From Phascolomyces articulosus (lineage: Eukaryota > Mucoromycota > Mucoromycetes > Mucorales > Lichtheimiaceae): 64,000 bases of DNA. The stretch covers positions 186,001 through 250,000 of the forward strand of contig JAIXMP010000008.1 of NCBI GenBank assembly GCA_025677815.1. The letters run 5' to 3'. The notes beneath the pieces were generated by a model, which worked only from the letters and a program-made list of their open reading frames with translations, was not told the origin of the DNA and ran no database searches. Shown one piece after another: positions 46,191 to 57,430 of the stretch (its first letter is position 1; the number at the start of each line of letters is the position of its first letter). Position numbers and translations under genes: made by a program.

Positions 46191-48853
46191 TCATTTGCAT
46201 TCATCAACCTCACGATCTACTAATTGTATACAAAATAACAAAATAATAATGAATAAATATATCGTTCACTCGCATACCTACACTGTATGATTCAGGTATA
46301 TAGTAAATAGTAGAGAAATGAGATCATTACCTTTATTAGTAGTTTTGGATCGCTGCCATTTTAAATCAGAACGGAATGTAGCAGCACCCACCAGGTCATG
46401 TTCAAGAACACCTAGTTTTTCTGCACGTGTTACATCGATAGATTGGCGTGGAGCATACCTACGCAACATATCCAATTCATTCAAAAGAGCTTCTTGACGG
46501 TATTTAAGACGTATATCTGGTATATTAGTCTTTTTCATATCATTGCCTTCTGCACCATGTTTGTACCAATCCTTTCCAATCCATTCTTCTTTTATACAAT
46601 TTTCCCATCCACTCTGAATCACCGAATTACGTGCTATTTCACACATATCTGCTGAAGATAGTTTCCACATCTATATCATCAAATCATTATTATGATTAGA
46701 CTCTCAATAAAACAGTATGATCAGTGACTATACTACTAATATATACCTGAGCAGCAACAGCATATTCTTCCATGAGTGGATCTCGAGTAAAATGAAACTG
46801 TAATGGATCATCCGTAGATAAAGAAACATTTAGACCTCGTTGGAAAAATTGATGGAATGGGCTCTGATCATAGGTTAAGAACAAGACGTTATTTGAAAGA
46901 GGGGCCATGGCGATACCAATCTGTGCTAAATAATACAAGTACTCCAAAACAGTTGAATTTCGTAATAAAATGCCGTGGTTGATACCAAAAGCTGTCAAGA
47001 ATGCACTGGCAAGATGTTCAGTATCACCAGCTTCGCCAGAATGAGGACGGAATACAAATGTGCCTATATAAATAAATTTCAGAAAAAACAACCCATCCAT
47101 ATTTTTCCCACAAGAAAGGTATTACTTACTGAATCCACGAGCTTTACGCCAACCGTTCAATGAAACAATATTAGCGTACATGTAATATATGTAGTAACTA
47201 TAAGGAGGATTCTCTTTACTATTCCATTTATCAGGTGTTGGAAAGTTTTTCAATGAAATTTTTTCTTCTGTTAGTGATTCATCATCCACTGAATCAAAGC
47301 CAACCACACGTTGTAATAAAATATGAAGTTCAGGGTGTGTTGAAGGATCTTGGGTGACTTCGAATAAAGGTTCAAAAGCATCTACGAAAGTATATAAGGT
47401 TTTAATATGAAGTGACTTTAATCCTTACGTAGGAAGGCATGGTTTTTTATGAAATTCTTACTGCGAACAATATCATGGAAACTATCAACTTCATTTGCAT
47501 CCTTAAGAATTTGGTATAATCGTGGTATTTGTATCAACCATCGAACATTAGGCGAAAAAATCTTATGATTAACCACCCATTTGGCCAACTTGTCCCATTC
47601 ATCTTTAGATCTGGAGAGAAAAAAATTATAAAAGGTGTTAAAATAATAGTACAATTTTTAGTTCATCTTTTACGTATTTTTACTTACGTTCCCAAAAGTG
47701 TTAAACGATATTCAGCTGCTTGGTACTTTGACACTTCCAAATCTGATATAACCTCTATATATTTATACATAATGAACAACTTATTCATGTAACAGTAATA
47801 CTACATTTTTTATTCTTTATAACCATTTTGTTTTTTTTCCCCTTACCTTTTGAAATTTCTGCAAGGTATTTTCCTTCAAGATAATTATCAGTGCCCATGA
47901 AAATGTCTCGTAGTTTACTTTGTCCAACTGGATTGAAATGACGAAGAAAGTTGTCAAATCGATTAAACGAATCCCTATGTGCCTATAAAGGATAGTACAA
48001 AAAAAAGTTTTGCGATAAAAGTTAAGAAAAAGGGTATAGCATAGTTTGAATAATATGGAACAAAAATAAAAATCATTTTTACATGGGTATCAAGATTATC
48101 GATATTGAGATCATGGCGCGACAAACCCAATTCTTCAAATACTTCCTTGAGAGTCTTTTGTTTACCCTCTTCTTCAATTACAATTTCCTATATTTAACAT
48201 GTTAAATATAGTATTATCAGTATGTTATAAGAATGTAGGCAATATTTTATACTATACTTGAACATACATCAGGACATTGCTTTAATTTTGTCTTCATAGA
48301 ACGCAGCAGATGCATTTGGGTCATGCTACTGTCATGATGAATATGGGTATCCACTTTATAGACATTGTAGAAATCTCTATATGGCATACACTGTATAATT
48401 TTTATAAAAAGTCATTTCCATCAATCATATTAAAAACTTTGTCCGAACAGAGTAAATAAGAAAGCATCGCGTATATTATCCAGTATAAAGTAGCACCGCT
48501 TTTTTACTACCTTGGAATCCACAAGTTCCTGAAATTCATTCACTAAGATATACATTTTCCATTTGCTTTCCAAATATTGTAATCTTTTGAGAGTCAAACT
48601 TTGGGTTGGTCTATCACTGATCACACGATAAAATGTCGAAGTCCATTGATTAAATACAAAAAAAAAAATAACGTATAATTGTAAATATATACCTATAGTC
48701 CTTTTCTACTAATAATGATTGCATCTTTTTATTCTCACTCTTTCTCCTCTCAACATATAATTTACCTCACTGTTTCTAAGATAATATTTAAATCCTCAAG
48801 AAATTCTTTTCTACCTGGCACATTATATAAAGGGTTATCATCAAGTTGATCTA

Positions 48854-48890
<37 letters not shown>

Positions 48891-49754
48891 GATGGTTGCA
48901 CAGTGAATATTAAGATAAAAACAAATCGGCATGATATGAACTGTTTCATCCGACGCTATACCTTTTTTGGATTGGTATACATTGTAAAATCCTTCTGTTC
49001 CCATGCCAAACGTATACTAATATTTACACATATAAACAAGACATTATGAATAAAACGCTTTCAAAAAAATCATAGTCGCTAGTATTGGAGATAGAAGGAT
49101 ACCAGCTGTAACTAGTTGATCGTAAAATAATGTTAATGTGAAAAGTAAAAACGAGAAAAACTTACATCATGGTTACCCGGTATTTCACACGCATCAAAAT
49201 TAAAATCACTGTTTACTGCGGCAGCTGTATCTACGTTTTCTTCTGCCGATGGATAAAATTTCCAATCATCCTTGTTTCTAGGATCATCTTCTAAACGTTG
49301 ACAAGAACGGACCATATACTTTTGACGGAGGTCAAGACAAGTATGAAGCAATTCATATACTTTTCGTAATTCTTGAACTGCATCATCCGATGCTAGTAAA
49401 AAAAATATTCATGTCATGTTTAATCACTTATGAGCACTCTTTTGTAGCAATGATATCATAAAAAAAGTATCATTTTTCCGTACCTTGTGTATCAACCATA
49501 GATCCAGTAAACCCATTTGACAATGGCAAGTTACCATTGGATACATCTTGCTAGTGATATCAAATATATAATATTATATTCGTTACGTACTGTTTATAGT
49601 ATTGATAATCAAAAGAGGATATGATGGTGCTTACGTTTTTCATCAATGTGGTGTTGTATTGATAATTTGATTCTAAAAACGATGTATTGTTACTATGTAT
49701 ATTTCGACCGTTAACAGAAGGGTTATTTTCGGTTGAGGGATCATCGATGGTCAT
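46191..49754 (-). CDS. AMD1: AMP deaminase
   Basis: Fifteen exons on minus (49754-49635, 49550-49484, 49392-49166, 49016-48962, 48850-48766, 48616-48511, 48390-48268, 48187-48083, 47982-47847, 47754-47688, 47610-47462, 47381-47130, 47063-46747, 46670-46331, 46219-46191) close in phase to 725 residues. It deaminates AMP to IMP in the purine nucleotide cycle. Seen: the regulatory N-terminal part, [19 protein letters not shown] with the zinc-binding Hx[26 protein letters not shown], and the catalytic signature [11 protein letters not shown]. The last exon carries only VDREVDECK and the stop; the splice at AAAG|GTAATG supports it. The intron before exon 5 has a 30-base T tract (as read on minus) at its acceptor. 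Intron density is the highest of the window. Confidence 0.96.
48860..48889. repeat. 30-base A homopolymer (T on coding strand) in an intron
   Basis: Plus-strand A run; on the minus strand it is a T run ending 9 bases before the acceptor of AMP deaminase exon 5. It serves as an extreme polypyrimidine tract. Length may be unstable or misread. Confidence 0.9.
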
Positions 49755-50219
49755 AATAAGGAAGAGAAAAAGTAAGGAAAAGAAGAGAAAGAAGTGGCAC
49801 AGTAATAAAATGTTATTTGGTCTGAGAAAAATAAAATTTTCAGGGGAAGGATTCAGATTTCTAAAAAAAGAATAATCGTCCTAAAGAGGAAGGTGATATC
49901 ATATGCAGGATCATACAATGTCATGATGGTTGTGTCAGTTGCTCGATTGCATATTTCAATCCTTTAATAAATAATCGGATAAAGGCAGTTTATTAGCAAT
50001 GGTATAACCTTTTTTTAAAAAAAATATTGAATTAAAAGTTGTGGGTGGTGTCACCATAAAGTATTCTTTGTTCGCAGTTTCATTCCCTATAAATATTTCT
50101 TTCAAGACGAATTACCCAAATACTTTTTGTTGTTAATACGGAATTATTAAGGAAAAAATAAATTCAGTTAATTAGCCAAGAATACGTATAATCAAATATT
50201 CAAATTTTGTCATCATCCT
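49755..50219. other. 5' flank of the AMP deaminase gene
   Basis: 465 bases, plus-strand purine-rich near 49760-49800 (so pyrimidine-rich in the sense of the gene). Presumed promoter and leader. Nothing else seen. Confidence 0.45.
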
Positions 50220-50870
50220 TCGAAAAAAAAAGAATGTCAGACGATATAAAATATGGGTTGAGATTTGAAGAAAATGTAGCGTTCAAGTAGTCTTCTTGGG
50301 GAATTCGTTTGGTAGCACTATCCACGAGTCGAATCATATAAGAGACTTGTCTGTGTTTAGAACTTGGGAATCACAGGGTTGTTGAATCCAAACCATGCAA
50401 GGAAAGAAATTCAACTTGACGCAATTGAGAAATAGTTTTTACGAATTTTTCCAAATTTGTTCCTCGCTTTGAGTCGATGATAACTCCCAAACGCTTTAAA
50501 CTTTAAATTTTGGCTAACTAGTTCTGTTACCGTAGTTATGTGTTACCAAGAATTCTTTGGGACATTTATTTCAACTCTTTCTTTTTTTGATTCATTATAA
50601 TACAAATCTATAGTAGCTTTTATAGATGTGCCGTAAAGTTTCAAAGTGGATAATGACGAAGATATGCTCGTGTTTTGAGAAAGCGTTTCTAGAAGCTTGT
50701 ATAAATTGTTCGCTTTTCGATTCAAGTAACAAAGAAAAAATTATTGCTGTATTGTTGAAACGTCCAAAAAAAAGTCCCCTGATGATGCATTCTCTTTGTG
50801 TAGTTTTGGAGAAGTCTGGCGTATATCAAAACTAATTCATTTACGCTCACACGACAGAGAGTTAAGGGCT
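50220..50870 (-). pseudogene. Decayed LRR/F-box-like fragment
   Basis: On minus, from about 50500 to 50225, the text reads LKRLGVIIDSKRGTNLEKF, ISQLRQVEFLSLHGLDSTTL, a TGA, then in the same frame SSKHRQVSYMIRLVDSATKR and EDYLNATFSSNLNPYFISSDI. Upstream, 50725-50546 reads LETLSQNTSISSSLSTLKLYG and FIQASRNAFSKHE in other frames. The Leu-spacing and style match the LRR-like C-terminal half of the F-box proteins in this window. Several stops and frame changes make it a relic. It is divergent from the intact F-box gene that begins at 51250. Family assignment is weak; coding origin is more secure. Confidence 0.5.
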
Positions 50871-51179
50871 ACAAGATAAGTGTATCAACATGGTAGTAAC
50901 TGATGGAAGATTCGTTTAATGTTTTTTTAATGGATAAAATATAAATACAACATTTTTGCTTCACAACCTACGCTTCTTTCCATAACCATGGTGATATTAA
51001 TCATAATTCCATATAGACTAGCACCCCTCTTTTGAAATTCATTAATGGTTTACAGATTATATAAAAGAGGAGTTGTGTAGATATCTAGATACGCAGTGAA
51101 TTTGTATATGAACCTACCGTATAAACTGAATCGGTGCTGATGGTTATTTATTGATCCAATCTGTCGTGTAACATAGCGC

Positions 51180-51188
51180 TATAAAAAG
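51180..51188 (+). promoter_or_regulatory. TATA box of the F-box gene
   Basis: TATAAAAAG lies about 62 bases before ATG 51250 and is the only strong TATA in the flank. Confidence 0.4.
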
Positions 51189-51249
51189 CTCCAAATTACC
51201 AAGTTTCTTGACTGCTTGACTCTTGTTTCTGATCAAACTTCGTTTTATA

Positions 51250-53376
51250 ATGACAATACCATGTCAATCCAATTCAGAAACAGTTACAAAAAAACACGTT
51301 ACTACAGTTACTAATAGAGAGTATCATTGTAGCATAGCAACGAGTCCTAGAAACGACACTCTCGAAATGAGACAAGACATTCAAGTCATCAATGAATTCT
51401 CATCTGTTATTAATGATCGACAACTACATGCGACAGCCAATGGAAAAGAAGGACGATGCGAAGAAAAGCTCATTCAAAACACAAAATATATTATATCATA
51501 TGTGCGCCACGATACGACCCGGGATTTGCTTGCAGGACGTCGATATGCACAGCAAGGATATCAAAAAGACGCGATTAATGTGTTTAACAAAATATTGGAA
51601 CAAATACCACAGACACATTCAGAGTATGCTATTTTAGTCAAAGAAAAGGAATATGCACAAAAGAGATTGGACTACCGTGTCGATTTTCTTACCTGCTTTC
51701 CTTACGATATTGTTTGTCGTATCCTCGATTATATTTCACAAGACACAGCTGCACACTGCTCCCATGTATCTTCAGAGTGGCGTACTCTAATATTGAACTA
51801 TCCTATGCTTTGGCGTACAATTGAAGTTTTTGAAGTCATCTCTAAAAGAAATAAAAAGAAATTTCTTCTGTATCAGCTTTTGCCTTCAATCAGCCACCAT
51901 GTAGAAGAATTCTGGGGGATGCCACCAAATTGTCATCATGCACAGCGGTATCTGAACCTTTTTCAAACAAATGATTTTTCAAATATCCAGTCGTTACATA
52001 TAATGCATACTGGTGAGCCAATTTAATATTAAAGGGATTTCAGACGATAAAACGAAAAAGAAAAGGGGAGCGAAAATACTAACTTCTTTCATTTTATAGT
52101 AAATACAAAAGAGTATTATTCAACATTTTGTTCGGCTTTGAAGAATGTTTCTGGCACTTTGAAGTCGTTAGATATATGGGCCTCAAACGAAACAGATGTT
52201 CCGAATATATATCTCATACTTTCCATCTGCCCTAACATTACCTCACTTCGATTTATGACCAACAGGTTAAGTCATATGCCCACACCATCTATGTTACCCT
52301 ATTCAACCACCAATTTGACAAAAGTTGAAGTGCTTACTTTTGATGAAAATTTGAGAGAAGCAGGGTTACAAAAATTGTTGGAAACATCCCCAAATCTTGG
52401 TTGGCTTACCATTAACAAATGTAACAACATCAATGGTTTTTATCATGTAATTCAGAAGTATTGTCCAAAACTCAAAGTATTTATTGAAGGCGAGCAAGCC
52501 ACTATACCCTGTCATGAATCTGACCAATGGTTCCTGGATGTCATTAGCCCTACCAATAATGAAGAGGGGCTTCAAGCAGTCGCTGTTACTTTAGACGCAA
52601 CTGGACCAGAATTTATGACGCTATTGGAGACGCACGATAAAAAATTACGTGGATTGTCACTGAAAAAGTCTGATTCTAATTTCTTGCAAACACAACAAGG
52701 AATCACCGACTGGAATCGTCTCTCCACGTTTGATTTCAAAAAGATGACTTATTTCCAGTTATGTGAAATTCCATCCAGCACGATACAGCACCATCTAGGG
52801 AAAATCTTGAAGCATATGCCAAACTTAGAAACGCTTATTCTTGAATATATCAGTGACAAGCTCTCAGCCGACACTTTCGATGCTTTGGAACACTTACCGA
52901 AACTTTCTGATCTCAAGATAAATCACTGTGAATTGGATATAGTCCATCTGCACCACCTTCTTGAGACATTTGTACAGCAAAGCAGAACCAACACGTCACC
53001 GTCGTTATTGACTTTGACATTGGAGGAGATAGAGATGGATACCCATGCAACGGAACTTTGTAGCAAAATCCAGAGCTTGAAGGCTCTAAGTATTGGCTAT
53101 CTGTCGAACACAAGAACGACAAAACCGACTATGGAAAGATTTGTAAAAAATGTTCCTCAACGATTGCCTCAACTCGAGCAACTTTCTCTACTTGATATGG
53201 ATTTGACACCTCAAGACTTACAAGTTTTAAGTACAAGCAAGTCACTCAAAATGATTCAATTTGAAAATAACAAAGGAATTACGCAAGAAGATGTGGATAT
53301 TGCATTTTCGTTAAGCAGCATCAATATACATTTTTTACCATTTTTCAATGATGAGGATGACTACGATAATATATAA
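51250..53376 (+). CDS. TPR-like/F-box/LRR-like protein
   Basis: Exons 51250-52012 and 52100-53376 give 679 residues. Order: N-terminal linker; TPR-like helices (DLLAGRRYAQQGYQKDAINVFNK); F-box (LTCFPYDIVCRILDYI ... CSHVSSEWRTLILNYPMLW); then LRR-like repeats (LKSLDIWAS, ITSLRFMTN, LGWLTINKC, LETLILEYI, LSDLKINHC, LLTLTLEEI, LEQLSLLDM). Presumed substrate receptor of an SCF ubiquitin ligase. Same architecture, one intron at an equivalent place after the F-box and same style as the gene at 15276. The start at 51250 is the first ATG in the frame, just downstream of a TATA box. It sits between two decayed relatives (50.2 and 53.6 kb). Substrate unknown. Confidence 0.85.
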
Positions 53377-53569
53377 AGCTCTGTGAGCAGAATAGAAACT
53401 TATATCAAGAGTAAATATGTATATATTTATATCACTATAATAAGTTATTAATAAATAATACCCAAACTGAGGGGATAGGTTATATTTCATATAATAACCA
53501 ACAACATTTTTTTTATATTTTTGCTCCATACCAAATTCGCCAGAAAATAACAATAAAACGTAAATCAGC

Positions 53570-53849
53570 AGCCCATGGTGATTCAGTAGCTTTACCAAAG
53601 CGTGTTGCAACAGTTACAACAGCGTGGAATTATAACGAAACAGCAAGAAACATAAAAAGAGACTCTCGAGAAAGGGGAGAACAACCAAGTCACCAATGAA
53701 ACCACTATCATTATTAACGATATACAAACCGAAACCATCCTTATACTTCGACTACGAGCAACAGCATATTCAAAGGAAGGACAATATCATGAAAAGCTTC
53801 AGGGTGCTAAAAGAATTATGACATATGCACCACATGATACGACTGGCTA
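53570..53849 (+). pseudogene. Truncated F-box-family N-terminal fragment
   Basis: From about 53692 one frame reads NETTIIINDIQTETILILRL, then ATAYSKEGQYHEKLQGAKRI and MTYAPHDTTGY, matching in order the N-terminal part of the adjacent gene (IQVINEFSSVINDRQ ... YVRHDTTRDLLAG). Upstream text is out of frame with stops. The similarity ends inside the TPR unit at GGC-TA (53845-53849), exactly where a TA-flanked transposon-like end begins. No continuation was found to the right. Confidence 0.65.
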
Positions 53850-53910
53850 CAGTGGACCCCCCGTTTTTGCAGTCTCGATAATTGCACACTCCCGGTTTTT
53901 GTAACGTGTC
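53850..53910 (+). mobile_element. Possible left terminus of a TA-inserting (Tc1/mariner-like) element
   Basis: After TA at 53848-53849 the sequence starts CAGTGGACCCCCCGTTTTTG, a typical Tc1/mariner-like terminal form (CAGTGG after a TA target). It interrupts the F-box fragment. A core GTTTTTG(CAG) recurs at 53900 and in the MITE at 54381. No matching right end (ending in TCCACTG-TA) was seen, so the element is incomplete. No transposase remains are visible. Confidence 0.4.
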
Positions 53911-54380
53911 TGGAGGAAATGTCATAAAACACACTTAATGGAATTGTAAATTTGCGAATTGACAACAAGTATCAGCTTTAAGTCAACTTATGCGGGTTAG
54001 ATCTACTAGCAAATTATAGTATAGAGAGAAATACAACATGTGGGATTACAAAGAAGACATCAATATTGATACGAATTTTACTTCTAAATAGGGTTTGTAG
54101 AACCAAATGTATATACTTCTTTCTCGTTTCCTCATTTTTCAAAATATGTAATAACCCGATAATCGTTTCTTATTTAGTTGTTGTTCCTGATCAAATTCAT
54201 TATTTACACTTTTATTCCATTCCTCATTGAATTAATTGTATTAAATGTCCATCTTCTTATATCTTATGTATTTTGTTATAATTCTAATATAACTAAGGGC
54301 AAAAGAAAATAAAGTAAAAAGGCTTTCTCTTTAAAGCAAAATATTGTTAAGATATTCCGTTGTTAAAAAAAATGATTATA
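53911..54380. other. AT-rich intergenic stretch
   Basis: No coding text. Possibly internal DNA of a decayed transposon that started at 53850, but I cannot show it. Confidence 0.35.
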
Positions 54381-54545
54381 TACAATCAACTCGCGGTTTT
54401 TGCAGCATAGGAACGTCCAAAATTTTGATGCGGAATGTGTTAACTTGCTCCAAATGGGACTGAAATGAGTAGTGAATTTGGGAAATGAAGTTCAGAATAT
54501 TGATGCGAAACCTGCAGAATATGCAAAAACTATGAGTTGATTGTA
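54381..54545. mobile_element. Short MITE with 25-bp inverted ends and TA target duplication
   Basis: The left end TACAATCAACTCGCGGTTTT(TGCA) at 54381 is matched by the reverse complement of the right end, which reads TACAATCAACTCATAGTTTT(TGCA); the two differ at about three positions over 24. Removing TA from each side leaves CAATCAAC...GTTGATTG flanked by TA, the target duplication of Tc1/mariner/Stowaway-type elements. Internal length about 115 bp, no coding capacity. Confidence 0.65.
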
Positions 54546-55262
54546 ACTTCAGATTTTTATAGTATAATAGATTGGATCAGATAAATAAACATCATTTATT
54601 GTTTTACTGACTTGTATTTTTTACATTCATTTTCTAACTACAATTCATTTTTAAATCGAAAACTCAGGTATTATCATATAGTTCGTTGAATAAGCCAAGA
54701 GGCATATCATCATTTTGATCCTATTTTTTATGTAAACTTCTTTATAATATATCAAACAAGTTTCTCCTCTATATTAATATCAATTCCTTACTCTTCATAA
54801 TAATTGATCAACTGATGTTAGTCACGTCATCAATAAGAAGGTACCATCACAACAATACTTATCATAATGATTTTAGTGATGAAAGAATAAAAAAATGTTG
54901 TTTATTGGCTTGTTCCTTGTTATATTTCAAATAGTGAATATATTATTTTAAATTATAACATAGTATTGAAATGATGATGATTTTTAGAATAATGGGAATT
55001 ATGGTAGAGATTAAATGGGATAAGTTACGAGCAAATAATAATATTAATTAATAACTCATCGATAATAACGGGGTATATACGTTTGAAAAATGTACATCAT
55101 ACAATGTTTTGAGTGCTTATATAGGTATGAATAAATGGCTATTAATGTAATTACTCATACAAGAGTTGGTTCAGATGGTTCAATATAAAATGGCGTATAA
55201 TACATCAATTAAATACGTGGATTGATAAAACAAATGGACATCAACTATATCAAAAACCATAA
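54546..55262. other. AT-rich intergenic stretch left of the LINE fragment
   Basis: 717 bases, very AT-rich, no coding text. The junction with the LINE fragment is near 55262. Confidence 0.4.
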
Positions 55263-56720
55263 CCATTATATTCACTTATTCAGGATTTTTGGCACCCCGG
55301 TAAGTGTGCCATTATTGAACCACCAACTCCAATCCTGGCCCCTAACACCAACAACCTACCACCATCATCAGCATTACAATATCAGCTATACAACAAAACA
55401 ATACCTTTGGTTAGCAACTTTCAATACCTTGGGATTCCATTTGATCACAATGGTATTAATTCTGCACAGCTAATAAACCAACGAACCACCAAAGCAACAG
55501 GAAGCATGGCTCTACTGCGACAACTTGGTGTGCATCAGTATGGCATGGGTTTATGGCCGGCACTCCGAATATACCGCACCTTTGTCAGACCAGTTCTGGA
55601 ATATGGAATAGCAATTGCCAACCTTACAGCAACACAAAAAAATAAACTCCATGATGCACAAAAAGGATGTATAAAAATGGCCCTTAATAGGAATAAAGCA
55701 ACACATTTTCCAACTATTGTTCCAATGGTGTTATCAGACCTGCCATCAATGCACACCCGTACCCGTACATTACAACTTAAATTTGCTGCTCGACTTCAAA
55801 ACCTACCAACCACCACACTGGCTCGATCCATTGAACTATCTTTTCTCTGGAACAAGAAAAAAGATAAACATTGGAAACATCTTACGTCGAACAACCCTTT
55901 TTACCAGCTTTACTCCAAATTGAAATATAGCAACAACCCTCCAAAGAATCCACTTGAACAAGCAATCTCGCAAAAACGGGATGAAGAATATAAAAGCCGG
56001 GTTAATAAAAAGAAAACTATTCGCTGTCTTCGGGATAAAAGAATGATCGACCCAGTATTATATCTTCCTGCTACTTCACGAGACCGACACAGGCTAATAA
56101 AATGGAGAATGCATTGGCTTCCCTCCTATCCTCTAAAAGATTGTCGATGTGGCCATCCTGCGGCAAATAGGGAACACTTCGCAAATTGTCCACTAATGGA
56201 AGAAATTCTTGAGGAATTATCATTTACATTTGGAACAATACCTGAACTTAAACAAGGCATGCAACCACTCGACTATATTTTAAACCACCTTCCACGTTCA
56301 GAAATTGGCCTATCTCGTGGAAAATGGATAAACTGCTGGTTCGTTCTAATCCGTGTTCTCCGGGAAATTGACCGCCTAAGTCACCCCGAAGACGACTACG
56401 AAGAAGATGAACCAGAACCTGAAGAACCACCGCTACCATCACAACTCACATCTCAATCAACTCAAGAAAACAATTAATTTGCTTCTCTCTCTATACTCCC
56501 CTCCTATAAAATTTTCTCTTTTATCTTTTTTTTCTTCATTTTACAATTGTACTATCACCACCTCATCCACACTAGCTTAGCTTTTCCTCCTAAAGGGGGG
56601 TTTTTTCAGCTAATGCTATATATCTTTATTCATTTATAACTTCACATCAAAGTACCGCAAGGAAGCGACCATATGCCTATAGGCGCGGGTCAAGCCAGTC
56701 TTCCACATTAATAAAATATA
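55263..56720 (+). mobile_element. 5'-truncated non-LTR (LINE) retrotransposon fragment
   Basis: An open frame from 55263 to TAA at 56475-56477 encodes the end of a LINE ORF2. It opens inside the reverse-transcriptase domain ([13 protein letters not shown], then [12 protein letters not shown]), continues through the thumb-like region ([15 protein letters not shown]) and ends with a C-terminal Cys/His motif ([17 protein letters not shown]) plus an acidic tail. The catalytic Asp motif and the endonuclease are missing, so it is a dead 5'-truncated copy, the usual outcome of target-primed insertion. The 3' UTR runs to about 56720 and ends in an A-rich stretch (AATAAAATATAAA). The reading frame is still intact, so insertion is fairly recent. 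Codon use is richer in C than neighbours (CCA, ACC, AAC). Confidence 0.85.
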
Positions 56721-57046
56721 AATTTTAACCTATTCAGGATTTACACTCAGCACTTTAATGTGTGCTTGACATTGGCCAAAAAATGTAATTCCGCACTTTA
56801 ACATGAATAATTTATTCGCTAGATCTTCCATACACACCACATTTTGCAGCGATAAAATGTATACCAGTTGTGACGTAGTATCTCCCCAGCTCTGAAATTT
56901 TTGGAGGGAGGTCAAACGAGTTCGTAAAGGCAAACAAAAAAAGTTTCTTTGGACAGACTTTTACTGTAATATTAAATTACCCCATTACCCAACTTTTTAT
57001 TTACCCCCCTTCTCTCCCTTTGTAAAAGATAAAAAGTCTGCCAATC
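56721..57046. other. Flank between LINE fragment and complex I gene
   Basis: 326 bases holding the promoter of the NDUFA9 gene. CCCC/CT-rich leader just before 57047. No gene seen. Confidence 0.45.
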
Positions 57047-57394
57047 ATGCTTGCCACAGCTCTTTTGAGACGTAAGAAACATGTTTACAAAAAAAAAAAA
57101 AAAACACGACATGCCAATGACTCTATAAACGACCTCGTCATAGAAACACAACAACAACGAATATCAATATAGAAAATTCATTGACGCCTAAATATTTATT
57201 TATCTATAGAGGCTGGACGTCGTGAGACTGCCAAGGTCGCTTCCATGGCTCAAACTGTACGTATTTTTCATTAATTTTTTTCAATATTACACCAAACAAC
57301 AATAACAGCAGAAAAAAAACACGTCGTACACACTCTATGAATATCATTTGCGTATTGACCATTGGAAACACGTCTCTATGACCATATATTTTAT

Positions 57395-57430
<36 letters not shown>

